The notes: generated by a model not told the origin, from the sequence alone. 64,000 nucleotides of DNA from an uncultured Flavobacteriales bacterium (GCA_913054135.1 CAJXJK010000004.1:1-64000); one strand, 5' to 3'. Positions 11,001-16,483 are shown, numbered from the stretch's first letter. Numbers and translations are program-made.

Positions 11001-11137
11001 ACATCAACAATGATGGTGAAATATGGTTGTCTGAAATTCAACAATATGTTTCTCAACAAGTTTATGAGTTATCGGGAGGTAGACAACAGCCTACCTCAAG
11101 AATTGAGAACCAAACTGTAGATTTTAGAGTTTGGTAG
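8072..11137 (+). CDS. Secreted WD40/caspase-like (peptidase C14) protein, second copy
   Basis: About 1,021 residues from the ATG at 8072; a GTG at 8069 is an alternative start. A signal peptide (ending LSLAQ) is followed by WD40 repeats over about residues 30-560 (VVWDINTG, RIWDLYSG, KIWDIVDG). A linker leads to a C-terminal caspase fold. Counting from the GTG, the catalytic pair is His833 in FIAGHGV and Cys883 in LIDACHSG, both intact. DINNDGEIWLSE at 978-989 is a canonical EF-hand loop. Architecture and local motifs match the protein at 343-3096, but the sequences are clearly diverged. It is the only gene of cassette 3. It may be a calcium-responsive, propeller-regulated protease, but its target is unknown. 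Confidence 0.87.
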   Translation: MTRIYSVLILSLAMNLSLAQNSDNELELILPIGHTSEIDFISWSSDQSKIITAGRDNCIVVWDINTGNPIVRAQADFQEYGWQRLRFTHDIELVQIPINGKYKWLKVNENKYVDKSEIPDFDNLIIKEIYRRFSDFENPLRFSADSGCWIANGQNMSEKVNSPRGDGFFKVNQIEKSHGNKKWGWFGREIEYIPQGAKNKKWKLKVKDKINHAVWSPKGEYIVVFSRVPNKPTFPIVINVSTGEIHNILKGKASGGFDLAYSKINNSVVACYLDGTARIWDLYSGKIKKTINCSYAHPTISSSWSENQNYFVVSSHDSISIYTKKGEYFQSYYHDRYIWNVDFLNNCDELLFSDAGSDFEENSVDFYSINLKTGTRQEFKGGHKLAFDPMNGGRAITSLVSNNHGSYIASGDRNGKMCVWAKIPEKKNKFEVIKEFDCGEGPVMGIFFVENKMVISATVSGTIKIWDIVDGNLKTEFTQASEIPTSIYLDKSNNELIINYFSGLTEIRNFSSLEVLKSYSNYSFSGLAVDIENKLLISRNFAEIQLSNIETGNLIASFISIDTTDYVTIIEDNYYYASPGAVNYLQFKVDNNTYYYDQFDLKLNRPDLVIKRLDPNNTSLIDAYHSAYTKRLKKLGFTEEMLKDDYYLPEIEIENFEEIPQLHNQGSIELDLKLHDSKYKLDRINVWVNDVAIYGTVGISLRDKDVQEYQTKIEVFLAKGKNKVQVSVLNQAGAESYKETFEIECTVGKDKPDLYLITIGESEYQQSDFNLTYAAKDAQDMVKLFEKNKFYKEVFSKTLINDQVTRENVLALRSFLEQADINDEVMIFIAGHGVLEANLDYYFATYDMDFMNPAERGLAYDDLESLLDGIKPLKKTLLIDACHSGEIDKEEVELAEADIEEEDEIQFRVVGSTASPKLGVQNTSELTKSLFTDLRKGTGATVISSAGGMEFAIEGDEWNNGLFTYCFINGIKSKEADINNDGEIWLSEIQQYVSQQVYELSGGRQQPTSRIENQTVDFRVW

Positions 11138-11142
11138 ATAAC

Positions 11143-11220
11143 TAAGCCTGACAAATAAGTAAAGTTTACCGCCTGCTCGGTTCGTGCTCAAGCACTAACT
11201 TTACTCAAACGTTAGCTGCA
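11143..11220 (+). repeat. attC-like site D (short class)
   Basis: 78 bp. The left end TAAGCCTGAC matches the expected inverse of the cassette 3 start (TAACCCTAAC) at eight of ten positions, the weakest pair in the array. The inner arms AGTAAAGTT and AACTTTACT are perfect complements. The junction GTTAGCTGCA at 11211-11220 opens cassette 4. Confidence 0.75.
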
Positions 11221-11233
11221 ATAAAGTATTTAT

Positions 11234-11728
11234 TCAAGGAGTAATCTGTAATTCCCATTTATCATCAGTCAAATCAAACTTTTTTCGCTTTCCATAGGCT
11301 AGGTCCAAAGGGTAAATTGAGGTGACTCCTGAAATAGCTCCAATTGCCCAAAGTCCTGCAGCAGTATCAAAATCATTTGTAAATATAATTGTTCCAGTTA
11401 TTGCTGCCGCAGAACCTATACCCAAAACCCAAGCAGACAAGTACTGTCCCACATGTCTGCGTTCTTTGGTATTCATTCCTAAATGTTCAATATCACAAAG
11501 TTTAATTTCTACAGTATCCAAATAGAATCCATCTTCAGAAATATTCGAAATTCGGCCTTTAACCTTATCTCCGTTTCTTAATTTTACCCTCACAAAATCA
11601 TTTTTTTCTATGACAAATTCTTTTTTAACACCATCTTTTTGTTTAGAAATCACCAATGTTGTTCTTCCACTTTCTTGACAGATGCCTAAGTAAGAAAACA
11701 TGAAACAAAAAACTAAAAATACTCTCAT
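11234..11728 (-). CDS. Small membrane protein with SH3/Sm-like segment, reversed in its cassette
   Basis: 164 residues from the ATG at 11728; a TTG at 11755 would add nine residues and separate the signal peptide from the start. Residues 1-17 are a signal peptide or membrane anchor (ending LGICQ). About residues 40-80 (VRVKLRNGDKVKGRISNI) resemble a small SH3- or Sm-like beta barrel of the kind that reads 'function of X on conversion of Y' in envelope proteins. Two hydrophobic segments follow at about 100-122 and 126-145. It is the only gene on the minus strand in the array, pointing against the attC sites, so it needs its own promoter. No precise function is recognised. Confidence 0.65.
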   Translation of the reverse strand: MRVFLVFCFMFSYLGICQESGRTTLVISKQKDGVKKEFVIEKNDFVRVKLRNGDKVKGRISNISEDGFYLDTVEIKLCDIEHLGMNTKERRHVGQYLSAWVLGIGSAAAITGTIIFTNDFDTAAGLWAIGAISGVTSIYPLDLAYGKRKKFDLTDDKWELQITP

Positions 11729-11771
11729 AATGCTAATTCTTGATTTATTATTCAACTCTTATTTGTAGAAC

Positions 11772-11779
11772 CAAAATTA
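11772..11779 (-). promoter_or_regulatory. Candidate -7 element of the reversed cassette gene
   Basis: On the minus strand TAATTTTG fits TAnnTTTG, 44 bases upstream of the ATG at 11728. A reversed cassette gene cannot use read-through from upstream cassettes, so an internal promoter is expected here. No good -33 element is seen. Confidence 0.4.
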
Positions 11780-11861
11780 TTAATTCTCTAATCACACGCT
11801 TAATTGAATAGCGTGGATGTCCACAAAAATTGGCGAATATCGCAAACAATAATTTAAAAAC

Positions 11862-12015
11862 TGCAGCTAACATATTAAGTAAAAATCACACCCATTCCTT
11901 GGCCTACGCAAATGGCTCCCAATAGCGTGTACATTTCCTAGGGTTCCACGCAGGAATGCCAACGCACTTCGCGCCGGCAATAAAATTGCCTATCTTTACT
12001 CAAACGTTATGGCCA
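11862..12015 (+). repeat. attC-like site E (long class)
   Basis: 154 bp. TGCAGCTAAC is the exact ten-base inverse of the cassette 4 start GTTAGCTGCA. The junction GTTATGGCCA at 12006-12015 opens cassette 5. The inner arms AAGTAAAAAT and ATCTTTACT pair with small defects. The centre has TTGGCC, CGCACTTCGCGCCG and GGCAATAAAATTGCC, the last of which is itself a small hairpin. Confidence 0.82.
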
Positions 12016-12028
12016 ATTACAATAGGAC

Positions 12029-12820
12029 ATGTTAAAATCTGAATTTGAGATTTCTAAAATGGACTGTCCTTCTGAGGAAGCAATTATCAGAACATCCCTC
12101 GGACAGTTTGACACAATTAAGCATCTTGATTTTAACCTGGAAAAAAGAACATTAATTGTCTTTCATAACGACCAAGCAAGCGAAATCGAAAAATCAATTA
12201 TTGATTTGAATCTCGGTGGAAGGCTGCAATCAACAACGGAAGTTGAAGATCAAGAATTTGAGTCATCCAGCAATCAAAGAAAATTACTTTGGACTGTTCT
12301 AATCATAAACTTCGTTTTTTTCGGAATTGAAATGTCGACTGGACTGATTTCAAAATCCATGGGACTTGTGGCTGACAGTCTTGACATGCTGGCGGACTCA
12401 TTCGTATATGGAATCAGCCTGATTGCAGTAGGCGGAACAATTGCCCGAAAGAAAAATATCGCAAAACTTGCGGGTTATTTCCAAATCGCGTTGGCACTTA
12501 TCGGCTTCGTAGAAATAGTAAGAAGGTTTATTGGTGAGGAAAACATGCCTGATTTCAGAATCATGATTATCGTTTCTGTATTTGCCTTAATTGCTAATGC
12601 TACATGCTTGTATCTGCTTCAAAAATCGAAAAGCGAAGAGGCTCACATGAAAGCAACAATGATTTTCACGTCTAATGATATCATCATTAATACTGGTGTC
12701 ATAATCGCAGGAATTTTAGTGATTTGGTTAAACTCTAGCTGGCCTGACCTGATCGTTGGAGCAATTGTTTTTCTACTTGTACTACAAGGTGCTGCTAGGA
12801 TCCTTAAACTAGGGCGTTAA
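12029..12820 (+). CDS. Cation transporter with HMA-like N-terminal domain (CDF family)
   Basis: 263 residues. Residues 1-70 look like a ferredoxin-fold heavy-metal-associated domain, but the usual CxxC is reduced to MDCPSEE with one Cys. Residues about 88-260 form the six-helix core of the cation diffusion facilitator family. Helix 2 has DMLAD, matching the DxxxD metal site, while helix 5 has FTSND, where the first ligand (usually His or Asp) is Phe. The C-terminal cytoplasmic domain of standard CDF proteins is missing. Export of a divalent metal is likely but selectivity is unclear. It is the only gene of cassette 5, starting 22 bases after the junction with no room for a promoter. Confidence 0.82.
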   Translation: MLKSEFEISKMDCPSEEAIIRTSLGQFDTIKHLDFNLEKRTLIVFHNDQASEIEKSIIDLNLGGRLQSTTEVEDQEFESSSNQRKLLWTVLIINFVFFGIEMSTGLISKSMGLVADSLDMLADSFVYGISLIAVGGTIARKKNIAKLAGYFQIALALIGFVEIVRRFIGEENMPDFRIMIIVSVFALIANATCLYLLQKSKSEEAHMKATMIFTSNDIIINTGVIIAGILVIWLNSSWPDLIVGAIVFLLVLQGAARILKLGR

Positions 12821-12823
12821 AAC

Positions 12824-12996
12824 TGGCCATAACACAATAGGTAAAGCAAACGTCCGACCCTTGGCCGCGCTTCTTTTCTCCCAATACTTGTCCAAAGTCC
12901 TGGGGTTCCATCTCGGTCGGACAGCCAAAGTCCGGGGTTTTGGCCAGCACACTTCGCACGCAATAAATTGCTAGCTTTACCCAAACGTTAGCATTA
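12824..12996 (+). repeat. attC-like site F (long class)
   Basis: 173 bp. TGGCCATAAC is the exact inverse of the cassette 5 start. The junction GTTAGCATTA at 12987-12996 opens cassette 6. The inner arms are AGGTAAAGC and GCTTTACCC. The centre shares CGTCCGAC, CCTGGGG, GGTCGGACAGCC and TCCGGGG with sites I and J. Confidence 0.82.
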
Positions 12997-13039
12997 ATTA
13001 ATGACAAACTAATTCTGAGAATTTTACGTTTAACTGTGT

Positions 13040-13444
13040 ATGAAGCCCCAAAACTTAATTATTTCAGTTATTTGTATTCTAATTGTTTTATCATGTAAAA
13101 AAGACAAAAATGATTCTGGATACACCTTTGCGGGAACATATAATTGTTCAATCCATCATTATTACTCTGCACCTGATACTTTGATAAAAGACACGACTTA
13201 TCAAGGTCAATTGGAAATAGGTGTTGTAGACACAAATGCTATCATTACAGAGAATACTTCAATAACGAATCAGATTGTTTCTGCCGAAATTTTGAACTCA
13301 GGTTACGTTGAATGGATTAATCCAAATGGATTATGGGGCCTGAGTCATGCGCAATTAGTTGGAGATAGTATTTACAGTCGAATATATATACGCAATAAGT
13401 TCGGGAATCTAGAGTACAAAGATTACTCGGGCCTGAAGCAGTAG
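13040..13444 (+). CDS. Small putative lipoprotein (cassette 6)
   Basis: 134 residues. The signal sequence ends in the lipobox VLSC (Cys at about residue 19), followed by KKDKND, typical of Bacteroidota lipoproteins sent to the outer membrane. The mature part is short and predicted beta-rich, and no family is recognised. It is the only gene of a 615-bp cassette, which is close to the usual cassette size in chromosomal integrons. Confidence 0.7.
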   Translation: MKPQNLIISVICILIVLSCKKDKNDSGYTFAGTYNCSIHHYYSAPDTLIKDTTYQGQLEIGVVDTNAIITENTSITNQIVSAEILNSGYVEWINPNGLWGLSHAQLVGDSIYSRIYIRNKFGNLEYKDYSGLKQ

Positions 13445-13449
13445 AAAAC

Positions 13450-13611
13450 TAATGCTAACACAGTAATTAAAGTTAACTGCCGCCCGCATCCGCGCTAAGA
13501 CCGCCCATGATGTGTCCATAACCGAGTGGCCGACCCTTGCTCCCATAATCCGGGTTTCCCGCCCACATAGCACCGCAATAAATTGCTAACTTTACCCAAA
13601 CGTTATGGCCA
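13450..13611 (+). repeat. attC-like site G (long class)
   Basis: 162 bp. TAATGCTAAC is the exact inverse of the cassette 6 start GTTAGCATTA. The junction GTTATGGCCA at 13602-13611 opens cassette 7. The inner arms TTAAAGTTA and TAACTTTAC pair. The centre is more diverged (CGCCCGCATCCGCGC) than in the other long sites. Confidence 0.8.
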
Positions 13612-13620
13612 ATTCCCATT

Positions 13621-14208
13621 ATGAAGAACACAACCTTACGACCAATTCATCTTTCTCTTCTTATTCTGTCTTCGTGCATTATACTTTTTTCCTCCTGTTC
13701 TTCAGAATTATCATTTGATGATTACATCAACAATCCAGTTGAATTCGAGAAAAAAGAATATGCCAATGACAAAATGGAATTCACCATATCTCTTCCTAAC
13801 AACTGGAAAATAGATGACACATATGATAGTTTAGGTATATTTTCATATGAGTCTTTTAAACCAATGAAAAAACATGCCGACCCAAATTTTAGAATGCAAG
13901 TAACAAAGTATTTAGGGTCCAATAATGAACTTGATGCCGAATTGGAAAATCTAAATAAAAGCGAAAATTTACCAGCCGGTTTTGAAAAAATCGCCTCAGA
14001 GAAAACATCTTTTATGTTTAAAGAGTCCCAATATTCGCATGTTCAATCCAGTGAAGGGAATCAGGTTAAAATGACATTAATATCTTTCATAATGGAGGCT
14101 CCTGAAGACTCAACATTTTTCATGGTTTTATGCGCAGTTCCAAATGACATTGATCAACTTGAAAACATGAGCGTTCTATTGAGTTGTGCGAAAGATTTCA
14201 AGTTCTGA
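13621..14208 (+). CDS. Putative lipoprotein with PsbP-like C-terminal region (cassette 7)
   Basis: 195 residues. A signal segment (about residues 8-26) ends in the lipobox LFSSC. The mature part opens each strand in the style of PsbP/DUF1795 proteins (MEFTISLPNNWKID, then a Tyr-rich central sheet and a C-terminal helix ending SCAKDFKF). That fold assignment is by impression only. It starts nine bases after the junction, so it depends on upstream transcription or on a promoter within the preceding attC. No partner gene is in the cassette. Confidence 0.68.
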   Translation: MKNTTLRPIHLSLLILSSCIILFSSCSSELSFDDYINNPVEFEKKEYANDKMEFTISLPNNWKIDDTYDSLGIFSYESFKPMKKHADPNFRMQVTKYLGSNNELDAELENLNKSENLPAGFEKIASEKTSFMFKESQYSHVQSSEGNQVKMTLISFIMEAPEDSTFFMVLCAVPNDIDQLENMSVLLSCAKDFKF

Positions 14209-14227
14209 GCGAACCATTGTAAAAAAC

Positions 14228-14401
14228 TGGCCATAACATAGTAGCTAAAGTAAATGTCCACCCTTTGGCCAACCCTTTTCTCTCCCATTACTTGTACCAA
14301 ATCCTGGGGTGCCATCACGGGCGGACAGCCAGTATCCGGGGTTCTTGGCCAGCACACTTCACACGCAATAAATTGCTAACTTTAGCCAAACGTTATAAAC
14401 C
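14228..14401 (+). repeat. attC-like site H (long class)
   Basis: 174 bp. TGGCCATAAC is the exact inverse of the cassette 7 start. The junction GTTATAAACC at 14392-14401 opens the first non-coding cassette. The inner arms GTAGCTAAAGT and ACTTTAGCC pair. It is closely related to site A in its centre (ACTTGTACCAAATCC is shared). Confidence 0.83.
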
Positions 14402-14725
14402 ATTCCGCCCAGGACGCCCAAGGCGTGTGCAGTATCCGGGCGGGCGGACAGTTCTAACAATATTTTTCGGTTAATTTTTATGATCGGTTCTTAGCAAAAG
14501 TTCGCAGGTGGACTGCGCCCATTTGCGTGTCCTAGACTCGGAGACGAGACCAGAAAACGGTTTATAACACAGTAAGTAAATAACACGTCCGACTCTTGGC
14601 CTACACTTCTTCTCGCCCAGTAGCTTGTCCAGCATCCTGGGGCGCCAACGCGGTCGGACAGATAATAGTCCGGGACTTGGCCCTTCCAATTCGCGCCGCA
14701 ATAAATTGCTATATTTACTCAAACG
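14393..14725 (+). other. Non-coding cassette 8 (333 bp)
   Basis: The unit runs from junction GTTATAAACC to the next junction with no believable ORF: the possible frames are short and run into the attC. The unique part (14402-14568) has a GC-rich block with CAGTATCCGGG and GGGCGGACAG, words also found in attC centres but in swapped order, then an AT-rich stretch and GGACTGCGCCC. GTGCAGT (14427-14433) can pair with ACTGCGC (14512-14518) through one wobble. It may be a small RNA, a promoter-bearing cassette, or a decayed attC remnant. Confidence 0.7.
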
Positions 14726-14734
14726 TTATAAACC
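14569..14734 (+). repeat. attC-like site I (long class)
   Basis: 166 bp. GGTTTATAAC is the exact inverse of GTTATAAACC at the start of cassette 8. The right junction at 14725-14734 is again GTTATAAACC. The arms AGTAAATA and TATTTACT pair. The centre is very similar to site J. Confidence 0.83.
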
Positions 14735-15059
14735 ATTACGCCCAGGGCGCCCAAGGCGTGTGCAGTATCCGGGCGGGCGGACAGTTCTAACATTATTTAT
14801 TACTAAATTCTTATGGATCGGTTCTAAGCAAAAGTGCTCAGGCGGACTGCGCCCATTTGCGTGAAATTCACGCGGAGATGAAGCACTAAACGGTTTATAA
14901 CATACTACCTAAAAAACACGTCCGACTCTTGGCCTACGCTTCTTTTCACCCAGTACTTATACCAAATCCTGGGGCGCCCGCTCGGTCGGACAGCCAGAAT
15001 CCGGGTTTTGGCCAGCGCACTTTGCGCCGCAAAATAAATTTGCTATTTTTAGGCAAACG
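14726..15059 (+). other. Non-coding cassette 9 (334 bp), sister of cassette 8
   Basis: Same length to within one base, same terminal ten bases and the same internal blocks as the preceding unit, but diverged: the middle AT-rich stretch differs and GGACGC becomes GGGCGC. The 7-bp pairing is kept, GTGCAGT (14760-14766) with ACTGCGC (14846-14852). Conservation of this pairing while other bases drift hints at a structured RNA, though two copies are too few to prove it. Confidence 0.7.
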
Positions 15060-15068
15060 TTATGAAGC
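14892..15068 (+). repeat. attC-like site J (long class)
   Basis: 177 bp. GGTTTATAAC is the inverse of the cassette 9 start. The junction GTTATGAAGC at 15059-15068 opens cassette 10. The inner arms ACCTAAAAA and TTTTTAGGC pair, so both arms changed together relative to the other sites, a compensatory change. Confidence 0.83.
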
Positions 15069-15089
15069 ATTGACAAATAGACCCAATAA

Positions 15090-16043
15090 ATGCAAAAAAT
15101 ATTTTACTTAATCATCTTACTTTGCTTACTTGATTCTTGTTCAGACCCAGCTCTTGAAATGGAAAGAGAATCAATGGAATGTTTCACGGAAGCTGCTGAA
15201 AACAGCAAGGTGAATTTAGATTCATTAATTAATGTCGTTGAAACACATCTAATTAGCGAAAATCAATTAAATGGCGATCAAGGTTCTGATTATATTTCAT
15301 TCCTTGAAAAAATGGAATCAGAAAATAAGACAAGTCATTTGGCGGAACATCCAAGTACTGCTACATTTTTAGACCTACATAATTTATCAGTTTTTGAAAA
15401 TTGTAAAATACGATTTGAAAATAAAGCTTACTCTGGTTCTACTTCTGAAAAACTCGACAATGCCATGTCTGATTTGGCTCTCAGTATGAATATTACGCCA
15501 AAATCCTTTGCGAATGCGTTCTTGAATTCACTAAATGAATCTGACTTTGAAAAACCATTTTATAAAGTTATTTTTTGGAAGACATACGCTGGAATTTTTA
15601 TATCTGGCCCAGAATTTTCAACATTGTTGCCGCTTAAAGTTTACGAAGAGGAAGATCCTACATTTGACTCTAATTACCCAAAAGCAACAATTGAAATAAC
15701 AGCCAATGACACACTCTTTTGGAACGATAAGAAAATTACAGTTGAGAATCTAAAAGACTCTATTACAACTTTCATAAAGAGGTCTATTAAAAATAGCTCT
15801 AAAACTCGGGACATTAAAGATTTTGGAACTGAAAAAGTTTCAGATTATATGCTTTACCTAAATGCTAAACCTAATACAAGCTATGGCTTCTACATTGAGG
15901 TTCAAAATATTATTATTAAATGCATAAATGACTTAAGAAATGAAGCAGCTCTTCGAATTTACAATCAAGAGTATTTTTCATTAGATGAAGAAAAGTCAAA
16001 GGAAATTGAATCAATTATCAAAAAGACCATTATAGAGAAGTAG
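15090..16043 (+). CDS. Lipoprotein with ExbD/TolR-like C-terminal domain (cassette 10)
   Basis: 317 residues. The signal sequence ends in the lipobox LLDSC (Cys at about residue 17). The middle has no recognised domain. Residues about 195-317 resemble the periplasmic domain of Bacteroidota ExbD: a strand TIEITANDTLFWNDKKI, then the pattern YIEVQNIIIKCINDLRNEAA, and a closing helix with SLDEEKSKEIESI. ExbD normally has an N-terminal membrane helix with a proton-path Asp; here that part is replaced by a lipid anchor, so it cannot act as a standard ExbB partner. It might compete with or cap a TonB-type energiser. It begins 22 bases after the junction. Confidence 0.68.
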   Translation: MQKIFYLIILLCLLDSCSDPALEMERESMECFTEAAENSKVNLDSLINVVETHLISENQLNGDQGSDYISFLEKMESENKTSHLAEHPSTATFLDLHNLSVFENCKIRFENKAYSGSTSEKLDNAMSDLALSMNITPKSFANAFLNSLNESDFEKPFYKVIFWKTYAGIFISGPEFSTLLPLKVYEEEDPTFDSNYPKATIEITANDTLFWNDKKITVENLKDSITTFIKRSIKNSSKTRDIKDFGTEKVSDYMLYLNAKPNTSYGFYIEVQNIIIKCINDLRNEAALRIYNQEYFSLDEEKSKEIESIIKKTIIEK

Positions 16044-16048
16044 AAAAC

Positions 16049-16134
16049 GCTTCATAACATATTATGTAAAGCTCACGCCCGTCCCTTGGCCACGCAAAAG
16101 GCTCCCATTTGCTTGTCCAGTGTCCTGGGGTGCC
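16049..16134 (+). repeat. Truncated attC-like site K, end of the array
   Basis: GCTTCATAAC is the exact inverse of the cassette 10 start GTTATGAAGC. The left arm TATGTAAAGCTC and the TTGGCC and TGTCCTGGGGTGCC centre words follow, then similarity stops at about 16134. The right half of the site, with CTTTAC and AAACGTT, is missing. This marks a deletion or rearrangement at the array/backbone junction. Confidence 0.7.
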
Positions 16135-16289
16135 AATCGACTCTTACATTTAATACCTCACTGCGCTCAGCATCAAACGAACGAGACGACTACACTGCGT
16201 TCCGTCTTCGGTGGTGAGTAAGAAAAATCTCAGAACGCTCGAAAAAGCAAACATTTTATCAAAATAACAACTGCTTAAAAAAAAAACCA
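16135..16289. other. Junction spacer between cassette array and his promoter
   Basis: No ORF or attC arm is seen here. CTTAC (about 16143) and CCTCAC (about 16155) are partly mirrored by GTGAG and GTAAG near 16215-16220, a loose inverted repeat about 75 bases across. It may be a remnant of an inserted element; nothing else is recognised. Confidence 0.4.
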
Positions 16290-16297
16290 TATGTTTG
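16290..16297 (+). promoter_or_regulatory. Candidate -7 element of the his operon promoter
   Basis: TATGTTTG fits TAnnTTTG exactly and ends 17 bases before the leader peptide ATG, a spacing that would start the transcript just upstream of the leader. The -33 region is A-rich without a clear TTG. Confidence 0.5.
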
Positions 16298-16314
16298 TAC
16301 CAACAAAAAACAAA

Positions 16315-16377
16315 ATGAACATAAATCAATTACATCATCATCATTTGCATAATTGCTCTCAAGCGAAATGGAAATGA
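16315..16377 (+). CDS. hisL: his operon leader peptide
   Basis: A 20-residue ORF, MNINQLHHHHLHNCSQAKWK, with four consecutive His codons and a fifth two codons later. It precedes a perfect terminator hairpin and hisG. This is the hallmark of ribosome-mediated attenuation: when charged tRNA-His is scarce, the ribosome stalls at the His codons and lets the antiterminator form. CATTTGC (16342-16348, within the His run) can pair with GCGAAATG (16363-16370). The overlapping segment CTCAAGCG (16358-16365) can instead pair with CGTTTGAG (16413-16420) in the terminator's left arm. These are the classical 1:2 and 2:3 alternatives. Confidence 0.9.
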   Translation: MNINQLHHHHLHNCSQAKWK

Positions 16378-16406
16378 TATGTACTAAATTGAACTAAAAT
16401 ATTTCT

Positions 16407-16437
16407 AAAACCCGTTTGAGTAAATCAAACGGGTTTT
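16407..16437 (+). terminator. his attenuator terminator
   Basis: A perfect 13-bp stem, AAAACCCGTTTGA with TCAAACGGGTTTT, around a 5-base loop and running into T residues. It lies 30 bases after the leader peptide stop and 47 bases before hisG. Its left arm overlaps the antiterminator partner described for the leader. Confidence 0.9.
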
Positions 16438-16483
16438 TTGTTTTCATGCCCCTGTTAGTTTACTCAAACATTAAAAATTAATA

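Larger units (their letters stand above)
67..16134 (+). mobile_element. Integron-like gene cassette array (CALIN-like, no integrase in window)
   Basis: Ten complete and one truncated attC-like site separate ten cassette-like units: about 232-5828, 5829-8038, 8039-11211, 11212-12006, 12007-12987, 12988-13602, 13603-14392, 14393-14725, 14726-15059 and 15060 to 16134. Each unit starts after an AAACG/TT or AGACG/TT junction, and its first ten bases reappear inverted at its 3' end, for example GTTATGGCCA with TGGCCATAAC. That is how integron cassettes look, because both ends derive from the cassette's own attC in the excised circle. Outer R boxes (GTT/AAC), inner L-like arms (GTAAAG/CTTTAC) and divergent centres are all visible. 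No tyrosine recombinase is encoded here; it may lie upstream of base 1 or be absent. The array stops against the his operon. Integron identity is inferred from site architecture, not from a database match. Confidence 0.85.

Noticed and set aside
12804-15111. ORFs of 60-83 codons lying in or across attC-like sites (12804-13007, 14154-14357, 14265-14474, 14471-14722, 14596-14790, 14625-14864, 14929-15111)
   Set aside because: They run through both arms of the palindromic sites, share sequence only because the sites are related, and have no signal peptide or recognisable domain.
67-16134. CRISPR array or simple REP families as an explanation of the regular repeats
   Set aside because: Repeat spacing follows gene lengths (0.3-5.6 kb), the sites are 78-177 bp, and each unit's ends are specific to that unit, which neither CRISPR nor REP elements explain.
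16459-16473. TTTACTCAAACATTA just before hisG, resembling the right end of an attC
   Set aside because: It matches 14 of 15 bases of site C's right end but has A in place of the essential G of GTT, has no matching left arm, and would place the his leader inside an attC. Probably chance.
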